NCBI GenBank assembly: GCA_964020085.1
Contig: OZ026597.1
Coordinates: forward strand, 14,638,515-14,702,514
Origin: Micromussa lordhowensis
Lineage: Eukaryota; Cnidaria; Anthozoa; Scleractinia; Lobophylliidae
Reading direction: 5' to 3'
DNA length: 64,000 nucleotides
Program-made: the position numbers and the translations under genes
The notes under the pieces: generated by a model
Database searches by the model: none
What the model was told of the DNA's origin: nothing
Seen by the model: only the letters and a program-made list of their open reading frames with translations
Shown: positions 37,301 to 45,763 of the stretch, piece after piece
Layout: every line of letters begins with the position of its first letter
Position numbering within the stretch: the stretch's first letter is position 1

Positions 37301-40300
37301 CGCTTCCAAGTCTCGCACCAGCCCCTACCACCCGCAAGGGAATGGGCAAGTGGAGAGGATGAACCGCACGCTATTGTCTATGCTGCGAACACTCCCAGAC
37401 CTGAAGAAACGAAAGTGGGAACAATCGCTCAACAAGATGATTCACGCGAACAACTGCACCAAGCATGAGGCGACAGGATACGCTCCGTATTATTTGTTGT
37501 TTGGATGAACACCGCGCCTACCCATCGACCTGGTGTTCAATTTGAATCATGATTGTGCAAAGGGAGATTACAACACTTACGTCCAAAATTGGCAGCATGA
37601 TATGAAGGAGGCATACCAAATAGCTCAACAGAATGCAAAGAAGATCGCCGAGCGCGGCAAGGAATATTACAACAAAAGAGTCTCAGGTGGAGTTCTCCAG
37701 CCAGGCGATAGGGTGCTAGTTAGGAACCTAACAGAGCGCGGTGGACCCGGAAAAGTACGATCTCACTGGGAGCATGTTATCCATGTTGTAGTTGAACGAA
37801 TGGGAGTTCAAAGTCCAGTTTACAAAGTTAAGCCTGAGAGTGGGGGTGGCCGTACAAGAGTGCTCCATCGGAATTTACTACTTCCTTGTGACTCACTAGA
37901 GTTAGATGCCCCAAACCTGGGATTTGGTACACGACCCCGAAAAACAACAACAGAGAAACAACCTTTGTCTGTATCAGGAAATGACTTACAGAGCTCGGGA
38001 GAAGAAGAAGATTTCGGTAGTGTGGACCTTGTGGAAGAAATATCTACTGATTAGAAGTAAGAGCTTCAAAGTCAGTGTCTCCAGAAGAGGACTTGCCTTC
38101 AGCTTCAGTCGCGAATCATGCGACTCCGGAGAGCACCAATGGGCCATCAGACGAAATGCAACCTACAAACGAAGGGAGCACTGAAAATGACGAAACTGAA
38201 CAATCAGAGGGGGAGGACATTGCTGAGCAGGACGTGCGGACTCGGCCGCAGCGCCAGAGAAGACCGCCGCAGATCCTGACTTACAACTCCCTTGGAAACC
38301 CACAGTACCAGTGTGCTGAGCCAGTAGTCGGCAGTTCATTCGTTAACTCCATCCAAGCCCCAGCCACGGTAGCTATTCATCCTGGGGTGCCCCTTTATTT
38401 CTGGGTGTGGCCATGCTGTTTAGTATTATAACCTGCCTACTACTAGAGGGCATGAGAGGAACCTTATCTAAGACCTGAACATTCAAGAGAAAAGCGTGCA
38501 AGGCGCTAAAGGAGACACTGTTAAGCAACATTTACAGTATAGTTGCCGAGAACTCTGATAAATAGTTTTGTAGTATTTAGAACACTTTCATTTTTGGTGG
38601 GGAAGTGTGTAGGGTGCGTGACACATTTTGTTGAGTTTGTGACTGCAAGCTTATGAACCGCAATGTATGCTGGGAACTTGAGCGAGAAAACGGTGTGCTC
38701 GAAGAATATTTGAGGAGTACGGAGCTTGTGCTTCAGTAAACGTTTTCTGATTTGATTTGAGCGTGTAACATAAGCCCTAATGTCAATGGGGACTTCCCAT
38801 ACAATGCCATTTATAAGATACATGTACATTCAGCAGGCAGTACTATGCCACCCCGGGGCTGGGTGCGGGGTGTTATGAACCATATACCAACTGTTTAATA
38901 TAAAATCCTCATCTCACACCATACTCTGCCCAGTCTTTTTCTGAAAGGTGTCACATTGGTATCACATTGTGTCACAACCTCTCCCTGGTAATAACCTTTA
39001 CTTCACTTCTCAACCTATCACTACCAATTCTTCTCTATTAGTATAATTTCCAGAGGTGAATATAACAATCGGATATTCTGATTGGTCGAGAAGCTTGGCT
39101 TATGACACTATATTCACCATGCTAGGTGGTAAATACAACATTATTAAGGCCTGGTTGCTAAGCTCACCACCAAGTAAGCATGGTGGACAGTTTCTGAATG
39201 AAATTTTCATTTATTTTGAAAGACATCACTCCAAGTTCAGGATATTTGAAAGGATGAAGAATTTTCAAAATGACTGCTGATCGTAAATGCAGTGGTTACG
39301 TTGATCACCAGCAGGTCATATCGATTGACCAAAATTTATTTTTCTTAAAACTAAAGCTACTCATCAGGGCTGTCATTAAGTTTCTATTCACCTGTCGCCT
39401 TGATCTTCACACCCGTAGCAAACTTATTACTTTGTGGGTGAATTGTATCAACTACAGGCCAGTTCACACGTAACATCAAGGGTCAATCAGCCGTAACAAG
39501 TGTTACAGGTTACAGCCTTTGTTGACAGCCCTGCTCATTGTTAGATGATGATGACTATGGCTGCATTCGTGTATGCAAACCAACAATTGTGTCTGTTATG
39601 TTTTAGTCCGTTATTTTGAAATCTTTGATATTCACCTCTGAAAATTATACCAAAACAATTATTTGCCTCTGGCTCAGTGAACATTGGTGAATGTTCACCT
39701 TGACTTTGTCTCAGTGAATATTCACCAATGTTCACCTCGCCTTTGGTGGATAATTAAGCAATAGAGCACTTTTTCCGTGTTTATATAGCCTCATCTAAAT
39801 ACGAGGAGGGTTAGGAGAATTCAAGACAGTTAAGCAAACCTGAGATGTAGTCGAGGGTTTGCATAACTTTCAAGAATTCTCCCAACCCTCCGAGTGTTTA
39901 GATGACGCCATATAAACAAGGAAAAGTGCTCTATTGCTTTTATAAAATAATTCTCAAAAATACGCGCAAATCTAAAACGTCACAACCGTGTTTACATACT
40001 CTCATCTAAACACACCTATCGACCAATGAGAGCGTGCATACTAGCTCAGCTATTTTATAATTGTTGATTATAGCCTGGCTACTGTTTGTTGGGAATTTGA
40101 GTTTTAACAAAGAGGGTAAGGGATATTTTCATGATTCATGAATGGCCTTGTTTTTACCCAGGAAAAAGTGAAATGGCTAATTTTTTTGATGCAAGTCACA
40201 ATTTCTTAGTACATGTACTGTAGCAATGAGCTACGATTTTCAAAGTTGCTGTAAAATGGAGAATAGACTCTAAATTTATTGTGAAAACCAAGAATGCTCC

Positions 40301-40850
40301 ACCCAACATAATTATTATCACGCATATTTTTCTAAAATAAATCCAGCCATCATTTGTGTTAGTTTTGTCTGTTCATTTGCTGATTATCTTTTACGCTGAG
40401 CATTTCTAGGATTGACTGATGCATTTACAATGTAAGCTTATCAAAATAGATCTGGAATATGTATGACCTAAAGTAGAATGGTTTTATCAAGTTGGAAACT
40501 ACGTTTACGTTCAAGCAGTGCTGCAATCCTGCCCTGACTGTCCACTCAGACAAGCTTACAATGTACATCGAGCCTAACTGATACTTACATACTGTAAAGT
40601 TTCTTTCTAAACTTTGTGCGAAGGAAAGCGAAAATGGTTTGTAATTCACATCTGCATTGCTTGAAAGTTCAGTCGCGCTATGAGTAGTATTACATTACCT
40701 TGCTGTATTTTCTTCTAAACGAGCATCAAGTTTCCGAATAGCGTCTTTGATAGAACCGACATCCAGCGACGAAAAACTCAACCCGTTTACCAACAACGAC
40801 AGTTCTCCAACTTCATGTTTGTTCGACTTCGACCGATCGCTTCTCGGCAT
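11531..40850 (-). CDS. KIAA0825: KIAA0825-like (DUF4495 family) protein, 24 coding exons, 1288 aa
   Basis: Exons in transcript order: 40699-40850, 31733-31916, 30422-31244, 29856-29996, 29281-29499, 29097-29143, 28414-28557, 27251-27369, 26605-26755, 25387-25532, 24618-24762, 22839-22975, 22341-22431, 22177-22228, 21010-21223, 20011-20061, 19237-19370, 18813-18920, 17934-17998, 17279-17429, 15621-15729, 13178-13272, 12357-12403, 11531-11872. All junctions are GT-AG and all phases agree; the sum is 3867 nt, 1288 codons plus stop. The start is the first in-frame ATG (40848-40850). Landmarks are [10 protein letters not shown] and [16 protein letters not shown] in exon 3, [20 protein letters not shown] in exon 10 and [14 protein letters not shown] in the last exon. 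These resemble human KIAA0825 (about 1275 aa), an uncharacterised protein linked to postaxial polydactyly. I see no signal peptide, membrane segment or catalytic motif. The least certain joins are exon 16, with two possible acceptors 2 bp apart (phase selects 20061), and the acceptor of exon 3. Intron 1 is 8.8 kb and holds a retrotransposon. Confidence 0.88.
13326..13600. repeat. Two head-to-head copies of the 3887-4070 family (inverted repeat)
   Basis: The left arm (AGTTTCTAAAGAAACTGTGG through TCGAGCGTTAGCCCTTCGTC, 13332-13472) is followed by its near-perfect inverse from about 13496 (GACGAAGGGCTAACGCTCGA) to AAAACCAAATTATCT. Arms of about 100 bp could form one long hairpin. It lies in intron 21 of the KIAA0825-like gene, between exons 21 and 22. 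Confidence 0.8.
13788..14195. repeat. Possible TIR element in intron 21
   Basis: TAGTAGAATTCTACTAGTATAC near 13800 and GTTAGAATTCTACTAAAACT near 14163 are similar palindromic blocks flanking DNA that contains ATCTGATTGGCTGAGC. The ends are imperfect and no target-site duplication was recognised. Confidence 0.4.
14381..14870. repeat. Degenerate tandem repeat, period roughly 195-240 bp
   Basis: TTGAACTTTCAGTTCAATA at 14382, GGAACTTTCAGTTCGATA at 14622 and TTGAACTTTCATTTCGATA at 14815 head three units. Each is followed by variants of GAACACGCTCGTTCAATTCTG. Internal half-unit similarity (ACACGCTCGTTCAGTTCTG at 14521) suggests older sub-repeats. It lies within intron 21 of the KIAA0825-like gene. 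Confidence 0.65.
15178..15290. repeat. Palindromic element (about 110 bp)
   Basis: CAATTAGATTATTCGCTCTCGATTTCTATG is answered by CATAGAAATCACGAGCTCATAATCTAATTG, with an inner stem GATAGTTGATTCGGCC / GGCCTCATCAACTATC. A 17-bp block (GGCTGGCTCGTTGGCAA) just before it is directly duplicated at 15143-15182. Confidence 0.75.
16437..16983. mobile_element. Inverted-repeat element with GTCCGTTxTxGAGAG internal motifs
   Basis: The left end GGTCAACTCTCTCGGAAGCGGACAC and right end GTGTCCGTTAGCAGAGAGTTGACT are inverted copies of about 25 bp. Inside, the motif GTGTCCGTTNNNNGAGAG or its inverse recurs at least five times (for example 16720-16790, 16830-16870, 16940-16980). No protein is encoded. It lies in intron 20 of the KIAA0825-like gene. 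Confidence 0.65.
21721..21848. mobile_element. Palindromic MITE
   Basis: ACTGTTCAAATGGTGGAAAATGCTAT on the left pairs with GATAGCACTCTCCACCCTTTGAACAACT on the right, and the centre also pairs (CTATCCATTAGGATAG). It lies in intron 14 of the KIAA0825-like gene. Confidence 0.7.
23147..23452. repeat. Tandem repeat, three units of 102 bp
   Basis: GAACATAGAAGCTGACAGCT starts units at 23147, 23249 and 23351, with exact 102-bp spacing, and a fourth begins and decays at 23453. Units differ at only a few positions. It lies in the intron between exons 11 and 12 of the KIAA0825-like gene. Confidence 0.92.
23528..23805 (+). mobile_element. tRNA-derived SINE, copy 1
   Basis: A tRNA-like head (TGGCCTTGTGGTTAGC A-box, GGTTGGAGCCC B-box) is followed by a conserved body with TCTTGGGCAAGACAC and GCATCCCATCCAGGGGGGAG, then TAGAAATACTCCTAATGGC. 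The same body occurs inverted at 25982-26283, which defines the family. It has no coding capacity. Confidence 0.8.
25157..25243. mobile_element. 87-bp palindromic MITE with 9-bp target-site duplication
   Basis: The arms TAGCCTCCTACGCAGACACT and the inverse GCGTCTGCTTAGGAGGCTA are nearly complementary over about 33 bp. The element is flanked by the exact direct repeat CCCAAGAGT at 25148-25156 and 25244-25252. Nine bases is the duplication length of Mutator-like elements. It lies in intron 10 of the KIAA0825-like gene. Confidence 0.88.
25982..26283 (-). mobile_element. tRNA-derived SINE, copy 2 (minus strand)
   Basis: Read on the minus strand, a head with GGTGGCCTCATGGTTAGTGC (A-box) and GGGTTCAAGCCC (B-box) precedes TCTTGGGCAAGACAC and GCATCCCATCCAGGGGGGAG, as in the copy at 23528. 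Its head is the better preserved of the two. It lies in intron 9 of the KIAA0825-like gene, in the same orientation as that gene. Confidence 0.85.
30238..30310 (-). repeat. tRNA-like SINE head
   Basis: On the minus strand GGCCTAGTGGTTAGGATGC (D-arm/A-box), an anticodon-arm-like CTGGATTTGTAATCCAG and GAGTTTAAATCC (T-arm/B-box) follow each other at tRNA spacing. The acceptor stem does not pair and no CCA-proximal stem is seen, so a working tRNA is unlikely. It lies in the intron upstream of exon 4 of the KIAA0825-like gene. Confidence 0.55.
32257..32419 (+). repeat. 5' LTR (163 bp)
   Basis: It starts TGTAGGGTGCGTGACATG and ends GAGCATGTAACA, the usual TG...CA ends. It is very short for a Ty3/gypsy LTR. 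The segment CGAAGAATATTTGAGGAG is identical in the other copy. Confidence 0.95.
32421..32438 (+). other. Candidate primer-binding site
   Basis: TGGCGCGACCCTGCCAGG begins two bases after the LTR, where minus-strand DNA synthesis would be primed by a tRNA 3' end (a TGG start matches a CCA tail). I did not identify the tRNA. Confidence 0.6.
32648..33880 (+). CDS. Retrotransposon Gag, 410 aa, intact
   Basis: The frame starts at ATG (AGTATGG context) and ends TGA at 33878-33880. The N-terminal half is helical and charged like a capsid-type Gag; a segment around residues 190-210 ([12 protein letters not shown] and [11 protein letters not shown]) resembles the capsid region of Ty3/gypsy Gag proteins. 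A coiled-coil-like stretch ([19 protein letters not shown]) is followed by a proline/glutamine-rich linker and one CCHC zinc knuckle (C372, C375, H380, C385), which binds RNA. It overlaps the next frame by 16 bases, in the -1 register. Confidence 0.9.
   Translation: MADVESLQIGIQAALCTLSEERLKEVCSELKITLPPESKGRLVFIRALNKYLETEELDYEKVKGLSSSLSMQGKEIAQEQKTAPPKAPENNKATVKTEQKPAVSISKFKRDFKISGQIGDVSQKDWLSFSSLVHQIENGLKNDYTEDEIKEAVIKAINPALSLRSYLEGKVDLTLAKLRRIMRSHYQERTATELYHQLSSTVQQPKENPQEFLIRQKILFASQETDLELKYDPTLVRGMFVHSFSLGLQNENIKIEMKPYLEKKTMSDEELFEKLNVCYSNEMERSQKCGSQLTPKVNAVQEGGDKQAKKNTEVEQALMKELRELKAEVAAVKERVRAPPQAQSSPTQQPRRQPPQYRTCQQSGNGWLCNHCFRCGASGHYVRECNAQFSRRSPAEFQGNGQRSRPWDRV
33865..35397 (+). pseudogene. 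Pol first segment: MYND zinc finger, aspartic protease, start of reverse transcriptase
   Basis: The frame opens inside the end of gag. Residues 14-55 form a MYND-type zinc finger (C14, C17, C30, C33, C39, C43, H51, C55), which is unusual in a retroelement. A retropepsin follows with its D-T-G triad at 114-116 ([12 protein letters not shown]). The beginning of the reverse transcriptase is then recognisable by [11 protein letters not shown]. The frame is lost at a run of seven A residues at 35281-35287, consistent with a one-base slip. Translation after that point in this frame is not meaningful. No independent function is expected. Confidence 0.85.
35324..36538 (+). pseudogene. Pol middle segment: reverse transcriptase and RNase H, several breaks
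   Basis: The reverse transcriptase continues in the next frame with [20 protein letters not shown] and the catalytic YLDD at 35603-35614. A stop (TAA, 35726-35728) interrupts it. It resumes with [14 protein letters not shown], is shifted near 35965, and continues into RNase H with its first acidic motif in [15 protein letters not shown] and the YTDNNPLTY motif. Another shift lies near 36385-36392 and a TAG at 36522-36524. This part is inactive in this copy. Confidence 0.85.
36546..38054 (+). pseudogene. Pol last segment: integrase, with in-frame stops
   Basis: An HHCC zinc-binding N-terminal domain ([13 protein letters not shown] with a following CRC) precedes the DDE core: [11 protein letters not shown], then [12 protein letters not shown], and [15 protein letters not shown] carrying the glutamate. 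TGA stops lie at 37176-37178 and 37506-37508, both consistent with C-to-T decay of CGA codons. The C-terminal part has RVLVRNL and [12 protein letters not shown], typical of the Ty3/gypsy integrase tail. The frame closes at 38052-38054. Confidence 0.88.
38075..38431 (+). pseudogene. Shifted tail of the integrase frame
   Basis: A short open frame just past the integrase stop encodes an acidic, low-complexity segment with [18 protein letters not shown], a type of tail common at the end of Ty3/gypsy polyproteins. It is probably the displaced C-terminus of pol after another shift; it does not resemble an envelope protein, although its last residues are hydrophobic. Confidence 0.5.
38596..38607 (+). 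other. Polypurine tract
   Basis: GGTGGGGAAGTG, purine-rich with two T residues, abuts the 3' LTR where plus-strand synthesis starts in LTR retroelements. Confidence 0.6.
38608..38770 (+). repeat. 3' LTR (163 bp)
   Basis: It is the same length as the 5' LTR, starts TGTAGGGTGCGTGACACA and ends GAGCGTGTAACA. Five substitutions separate the two LTRs; four of them are also the kind expected from transitions. Confidence 0.95.
39042..39655. mobile_element. TIR element, about 610 bp
   Basis: AGTATAATTTCCAGAGGTGAATAT on the left is inverted at the right end (ATATTCACCTCTGAAAATTATACC). The interior is non-coding. It lies in intron 1 of the KIAA0825-like gene. Confidence 0.65.
39660..39735. repeat. 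Short GTGAA(C/T)ATTCACC repeats
   Basis: CAGTGAACATTGGTGAATGTTCACC and CAGTGAATATTCACCAATGTTCACC are near-copies 45 bp apart, each containing inverted GGTGAA/TTCACC pairs. Confidence 0.6.
39756..39939. mobile_element. Palindromic MITE, about 184 bp
   Basis: AAGCAATAGAGCACTTTTTCC begins a left arm whose inverse GGAAAAGTGCTCTATTGCTT ends the element. Pairing continues through GTTTATATAGCC..CATCTAAA and GAGGGTTAGGAGAATT almost to the centre, giving arms of about 80 bp. No coding capacity. Confidence 0.85.
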
Positions 40851-41008
40851 CTTGGGTGAGTCGTCACGTAGCGCAACGAGCACAAGAAATACACAACATG
40901 ACAAAACAACCCTTAGCTAGCGCTCTTTGTTCAAATTCCAGCTGTTTTGACTGAAATTCAAGTAATATTTTTTGCATGTATTGTGAAGAGATTTTCTACC
41001 GGGCGCAG
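40851..41008. promoter_or_regulatory. Likely promoter region of the KIAA0825-like gene
   Basis: The DNA just upstream of the first ATG (minus strand) has no in-frame continuation and no splice acceptor near the start, so the transcription start is probably here. I see no TATA box at a convincing distance. The assignment rests only on position. Confidence 0.35.
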
Positions 41009-41852
41009 ATGGCCGTAAAGGAGATTCCGTACAAGGTTACCATTACCATATTTAGCGATATGGAGTCTAGTATCTCGCGGTTGGAAAAGCGCGGGAATTT
41101 CATTCCTTGGTTTGTTGCATTGTTATTGTTCTGAATGGAGTAATGATTTCGTCGCCATGCGAGCAAGTTGACAAGGTGGAGGGTCGGTGGTATGAAACTA
41201 TGTAAGGTATGACAACTGTAGATCGTCTTGTGTGATTTACTTTGATATGACAAGTGTCTCACTCAAAATATTAAATTATACACAGTTGTGGCGAAGCTGA
41301 AACCAGCAGGAAACCCACATGCTTATAACCTCTTGGAGTCGTTGCAGGTGTCCTTGCAGATCGTTACAGGCAGACCAGCAAACTCCTGTCCTAATCACAG
41401 AGGCCGTAAAGCAAGCTAAGGTAAAGTTTGTCTCCAAACCTAGATACATACATACATTATTTGCCAGGCTGGGACATATAAGCAGGGGGGACCCCTATGT
41501 AAGTCACTGGGGTGAGGGTGTGCCGGTGTGGATACTACTTATCGAGTGTTATATGGCAAGGTTCCAACCAAATTAAATACCGGTATGTTTTTGAGGCTGG
41601 AGGTATTTCAAAGGCTGAAGGGGTCTGAAGGGATCCTGCAGAATAGATGAGAAGAGGCTTAGAGGGAAAACTGTCATCATATAAGCATTGAAAATAAAGT
41701 AATAAGGTCTCTCCATACTCTCCATCCTTTGGCTAAGCTGCTTTAGGTATCTAAGAGGATAAAGGGTACCATTTTGTAAAGAACATTGCAAGTATTTTTC
41801 TGTTCAAAAAATAGGAGAATTGGAGAAAATGTACAGCAGGGTTCATATGGGT

Positions 41853-42035
41853 CATGGAAAACCCGGAAAGTCATGTAATTTATTACATCAAATCCCAGGC
41901 TTGGAAAGTCATGTAATTTATTATCCCAATCCAGGCCTGGAAAGACATGGAATTTATTATATCAAATTCCAAGTCTGGAAAGTCTCGTAATTTATTATAT
42001 CAAATTCCAGGCCTGGAAAGTCATGGAATTTAAGT
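41853..42035. repeat. Tandem repeat, units of about 42 bp
   Basis: The core CCAGGCCTGGAAAGTCATG followed by GAATTTATTATATCAAATT recurs four to five times with substitutions. The array decays into GGTCATGGAAGTCATGGAAA at its right end. An isolated related unit (GGTCATGAAAAACTTGGAAG) lies at about 42245. Confidence 0.85.
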
Positions 42036-42996
42036 GAAGGTCATGGAAGTCATGGAAAAGTGACATGCTTTCAGAAAAAATGAAAAGGCAAAAAGATAAA
42101 AAGTCTAAAAAATTACAGACGTGTCAGCAACAGCCTTTCATTTCAGTAGAAAAAGACACAGCCTGCATTATAATGCTGGTAAATACATTAAATAAATTAC
42201 CGGTATTGTTTTAATACTACAGTGAGAACAACTGCTTAACTTAGGTCATGAAAAACTTGGAAGGTTCATGGAATTTTAAAAGCTTCAACTAGTACAAACA
42301 CTGTACAGAGTTGATGAGACATTTGAAAGGAGGTAGTTTATTGTTAAATCAGACAGTAGGCTGCTGATTTTGCTGTCTTTTTTCTAATGAATCAGACAAA
42401 TTTCCCAGCAGAGCAGCCCGCTGACATCATGAAGTAGGTAGTTATTTCACTGGGAGCGTTTGACAACCGCCAATCAATGAGCGAACTCTTTAGTTGGTTC
42501 AGGTTTGGACTTTTTTGGAAACGTTGTCATAGAAGGCTGTTACATTCCAAATTGTTCAGCTAGGCTCGAGAAATCTGTCTACAATCACAAGATCAAAATT
42601 TTTAACCTCCAGGCATGAGACTCATGTCTAGGGTTTGTAGACCTGTATAACAAGATATAGATCTGCAGATGCCATCTAATCTTGGCAACAATTTTTCATC
42701 GTATTATTATAATTGTTATTACTGCTCGAAACAGACCCTGACAGTTTCCAGAGAGGTTGGACTGCAACTTGGTTTGTTTTCAAAGAAGCATTTTTTAGGT
42801 ATAAATTGTTGATGTTTCAATATTATTGGCATGTTTAGTACATAAAAGCTAACCATCATTTTGTTAGTTCCACTGTTTTGATTGGTCACGGTAATTTTCT
42901 TTGTGGTGGCACAACCGTGCAACACAAGTACCAATAGTCACATTGAAATATTTTTACTGCAGCTTGACAATGAAAGGTACAAAAGAGAAATATTGT

Positions 42997-43039
42997 GTCT
43001 ACAGGAAGTAAAATAAAAATTATTTTACTTCCTGTAGAC
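42997..43039. repeat. Perfect 20-bp hairpin with 3-base loop
   Basis: GTCTACAGGAAGTAAAATAA, loop AAA, then the exact inverse. Pairing becomes imperfect outside. It could be a tiny MITE or a cruciform-forming site. Confidence 0.9.
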
Positions 43040-43321
43040 ATTATTGTCTATCTCCTTTGTTCTGGGCCAATCAATGTTAACTGAGCCATATGCAAAATTC
43101 TTCTGCAATCAGTGACTGCTTCACACAAAGAAATATATTTACTTATTAAAGACTGGATCACTGGATAATGCAATTCAAGAGTTTTTCATTGGCTTAGCCA
43201 TGATGGGCTATGAGCCATTATACCATGCTCTACGAATATGGTAAGTTTACACACGATTTTTTTGAGGCGTTTTTATTTCTTTTTAAGTCTAGTTTGCTAT
43301 ATTTTCGGGGCAATTTTAATA

Positions 43322-43436
43322 AAACAGTTATTCCACTCAGGCTTGTTGGATATGAGATGATTATAGCCAACTCGGCACTACGAACCTTGTTGGCTATCTA
43401 TCTCATATCTGACGCGCGTTCGTGGAGTAATTGTTA
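43322..43436. mobile_element. Palindromic MITE, relative of 4591-4825
   Basis: AGTTATTCCACTCAGGCTTG and GATATGAGATGATTATAGCC on the left pair with GGCTATCTATCTCATATC and GTTCGTGGAGTAATTGTT on the right. The ends and the GTTGGATATGA block match the outer element at 4591-4825. Confidence 0.75.
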
Positions 43437-45763
43437 AATATACAATGTAAGCTTTGCACTAATGCATTAATCTGATGAATACACCTGTACAGATAGCAAG
43501 AACGGCAGTTGAAATGAGTCTTGAAACAAAAGCTGGGTGAGCTTCCTTTAACTCTCATCAACAATAATTTTATTTACACTCAGCGAAACATGCCAAGAGC
43601 ATACAAGAATAGTGATCATTTACTCATCAAACAAATAAAAACTATCTCTCATTGACAACCACTCTCACAGAAATTGGAGCAGATTCTAATTTGACAACAA
43701 CTTACATTTAAGCCAATAGGATGGTTGAGGGTTGGCAGTAAAATGGGTGCTGACTTGGATTATTTGAGTTTAAATCCTTTCTTATCACCTCCCACTGCAG
43801 GACTGTACTAATGGACTGACTTGCATCAGAAATGAACTCATCAACTGAACATGACCAAGTAGACATCCTACTTCACTGCGTACTATTAATACTACATCAG
43901 CTGAAGCTTTCCCAAAATTTCAGTTGAACGTCACTATTCTGCTCATAGCATCTTTTAGGGGTTAAAAACGCTGCCAGTTTTGGTATCTCTTAGAGTGTTC
44001 AGCCTCAGAGGGTACACAGCGGGAGCTTTTGCGGTACCTCTTAGAGTTGAAAAAAAAAAAAAGACGGCAGATAATGTGTTGTTTCAGAATTGATAACTCT
44101 TAGGGTTAAAAATTTCAAGCCATGCCCACAAAACAGGATATTGGTACCTCTTAATTTTTTTTGGAAACTTTCCAAAGATAGCACCCCCAATCGTTTTGTA
44201 TGAGACTGCTCCCCTAAATGTATATATTTTCAATCAATAAAAATAAAATATAATTCATTTGCTCTTTTTAATAAAAATCACTATCAAAGTATTTTAATGA
44301 AATTCGCACATGCAAAAGAATATTAATGAGCAGCAATTTTCAACCATACCAAAAAAAAACTGTTATTTGAGTTATTGATTAAAAATCTACTGTTTAGAGC
44401 TGGTTGTTGAATTTCTTTCCTAGAAACTACTTGCAAAAATGCTAAAAGAAATAAAATGTAACTGGAAAATTAATTTTTAAAAAATATTAATTTAGTTTGA
44501 AAAACCAATGGAGATCACAGTCATTAATTTAATCCAGTGGGTCAAAAGATGCCCCCTCAGAAAATTACTTTTTAATAGATCACCTTCAGCTTATTTCTAC
44601 ATCTAGGCAGAGTATGGAAATACATACAAACACAGTCACTAAAAGTTATAAGGCTTTATACAGTACACATCTAACTGTAAATTATTATTCAACCTTGTGG
44701 AATCATTAAATTTATTCTGTAACATTCTTTCTTTGAAGAGATTAGGAATAAAAAGTGAAATAATTTACCATTTTTTAGTCCAATCAACGCTGTAGGATTG
44801 GAGATGAAAACAAAGGGATCTTGGATTGATTTTTGACCTATTTTATCATAAAGAGACACAATTTAGCATGAGCCTTATATTCTATATAATATAACCCCCT
44901 TAGCCTAGCTACCAGTATATACACTGCTGAACTGGTTACAAATGGTTACAACAGAAGAACCTCCTATGTGTGCAGTTGCAATTTAAGATTCCATGTAAAA
45001 TCAATTAGACAAATAAAAAAATTATTCAAAATTAGGGGAGGTTTTGAACGGAAGTAGTCTGAATAAAGACGATAAATTACACCAAAATGTCCGGTTTAAT
45101 CTTACCCTGAGACTAACAGATCGGTCGGTGATAAAGATTAAAACTTCACAATATTGAAAATGCAAGTAATGAAATTTTTTCAAACAATTATGGTAAAAAA
45201 GAAAGTTTCTAAGGCCTAAGATCTTCGTAATAACTTTTCATTTATGATAAATTTCAATATTTAGAAATTAAAGAAACACAGCAGCCCAGAAAACGGCCAT
45301 CGCCTCTTCAAAAAAAAGTTTTCTTTTAAATGGAACGAAGAGGCATCAATATTTTCTCTATAAATAGTGATTATTTCAATCACAGACAATTTTCAGACTG
45401 TTGAAATCTGTGGAGAAATTTTAGAAATCTAATTTATTCGAAAGGAAGGTCGAGCACCTGGAATTTCGAGTAAACATTAGACTACGATAAGCCTGAAAAT
45501 AACACACAATATTCTCCACGAATCATATTTATATTCTTACACTGTAACTTTTACTGATTCTAAAAATTTCGACACTTAAAGGTCTAATATAAGTTACGGT
45601 TAAATAAATATCATAACAATAAAGACTGTGTATGTTTAATACACGCCTCGCATATTTTGAAAAGGATATATGCAACCACACGATGATGAATCGAAGGTCA
45701 CAGTAAATGCACAGTTAGATAACAGAAAGTCTCATTGAGCTAGCAATCCCGTACACAGGAATC

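Larger units (their letters stand above)
32257..38770 (+). mobile_element. Ty3/gypsy LTR retrotransposon, nearly full length, pol decayed
   Basis: The element is 6514 bp: two 163-bp LTRs, a primer-binding site, gag, then protease, reverse transcriptase, RNase H and integrase in the Ty3/gypsy order, and a polypurine tract. It is flanked by a 4-bp direct repeat TAAG (32253-32256 and 38771-38774). The LTRs differ at 5 of 163 positions, about 3 %, indicating insertion long after the host gene arose. gag is open, but pol carries several stops and frameshifts, so this copy cannot be autonomous. There is no envelope-like frame. It lies in intron 1 of the KIAA0825-like gene, in the opposite orientation. 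Confidence 0.95.
40905..45763. other. Intergenic stretch with repeats, no firm gene
   Basis: Short exon-like pieces on + near 41286-41425 are discussed as a finding but do not assemble into a gene I would defend. The rest has the 42-bp tandem repeat (41853-42035), a perfect hairpin (42997-43039), a palindromic element (43322-43436) and AT-rich DNA. From 43.9 to 44.2 kb a motif CTCTTAGxGTTxAAAA occurs several times. Nothing is recognised in 44.3-45.7 kb. Confidence 0.45.
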
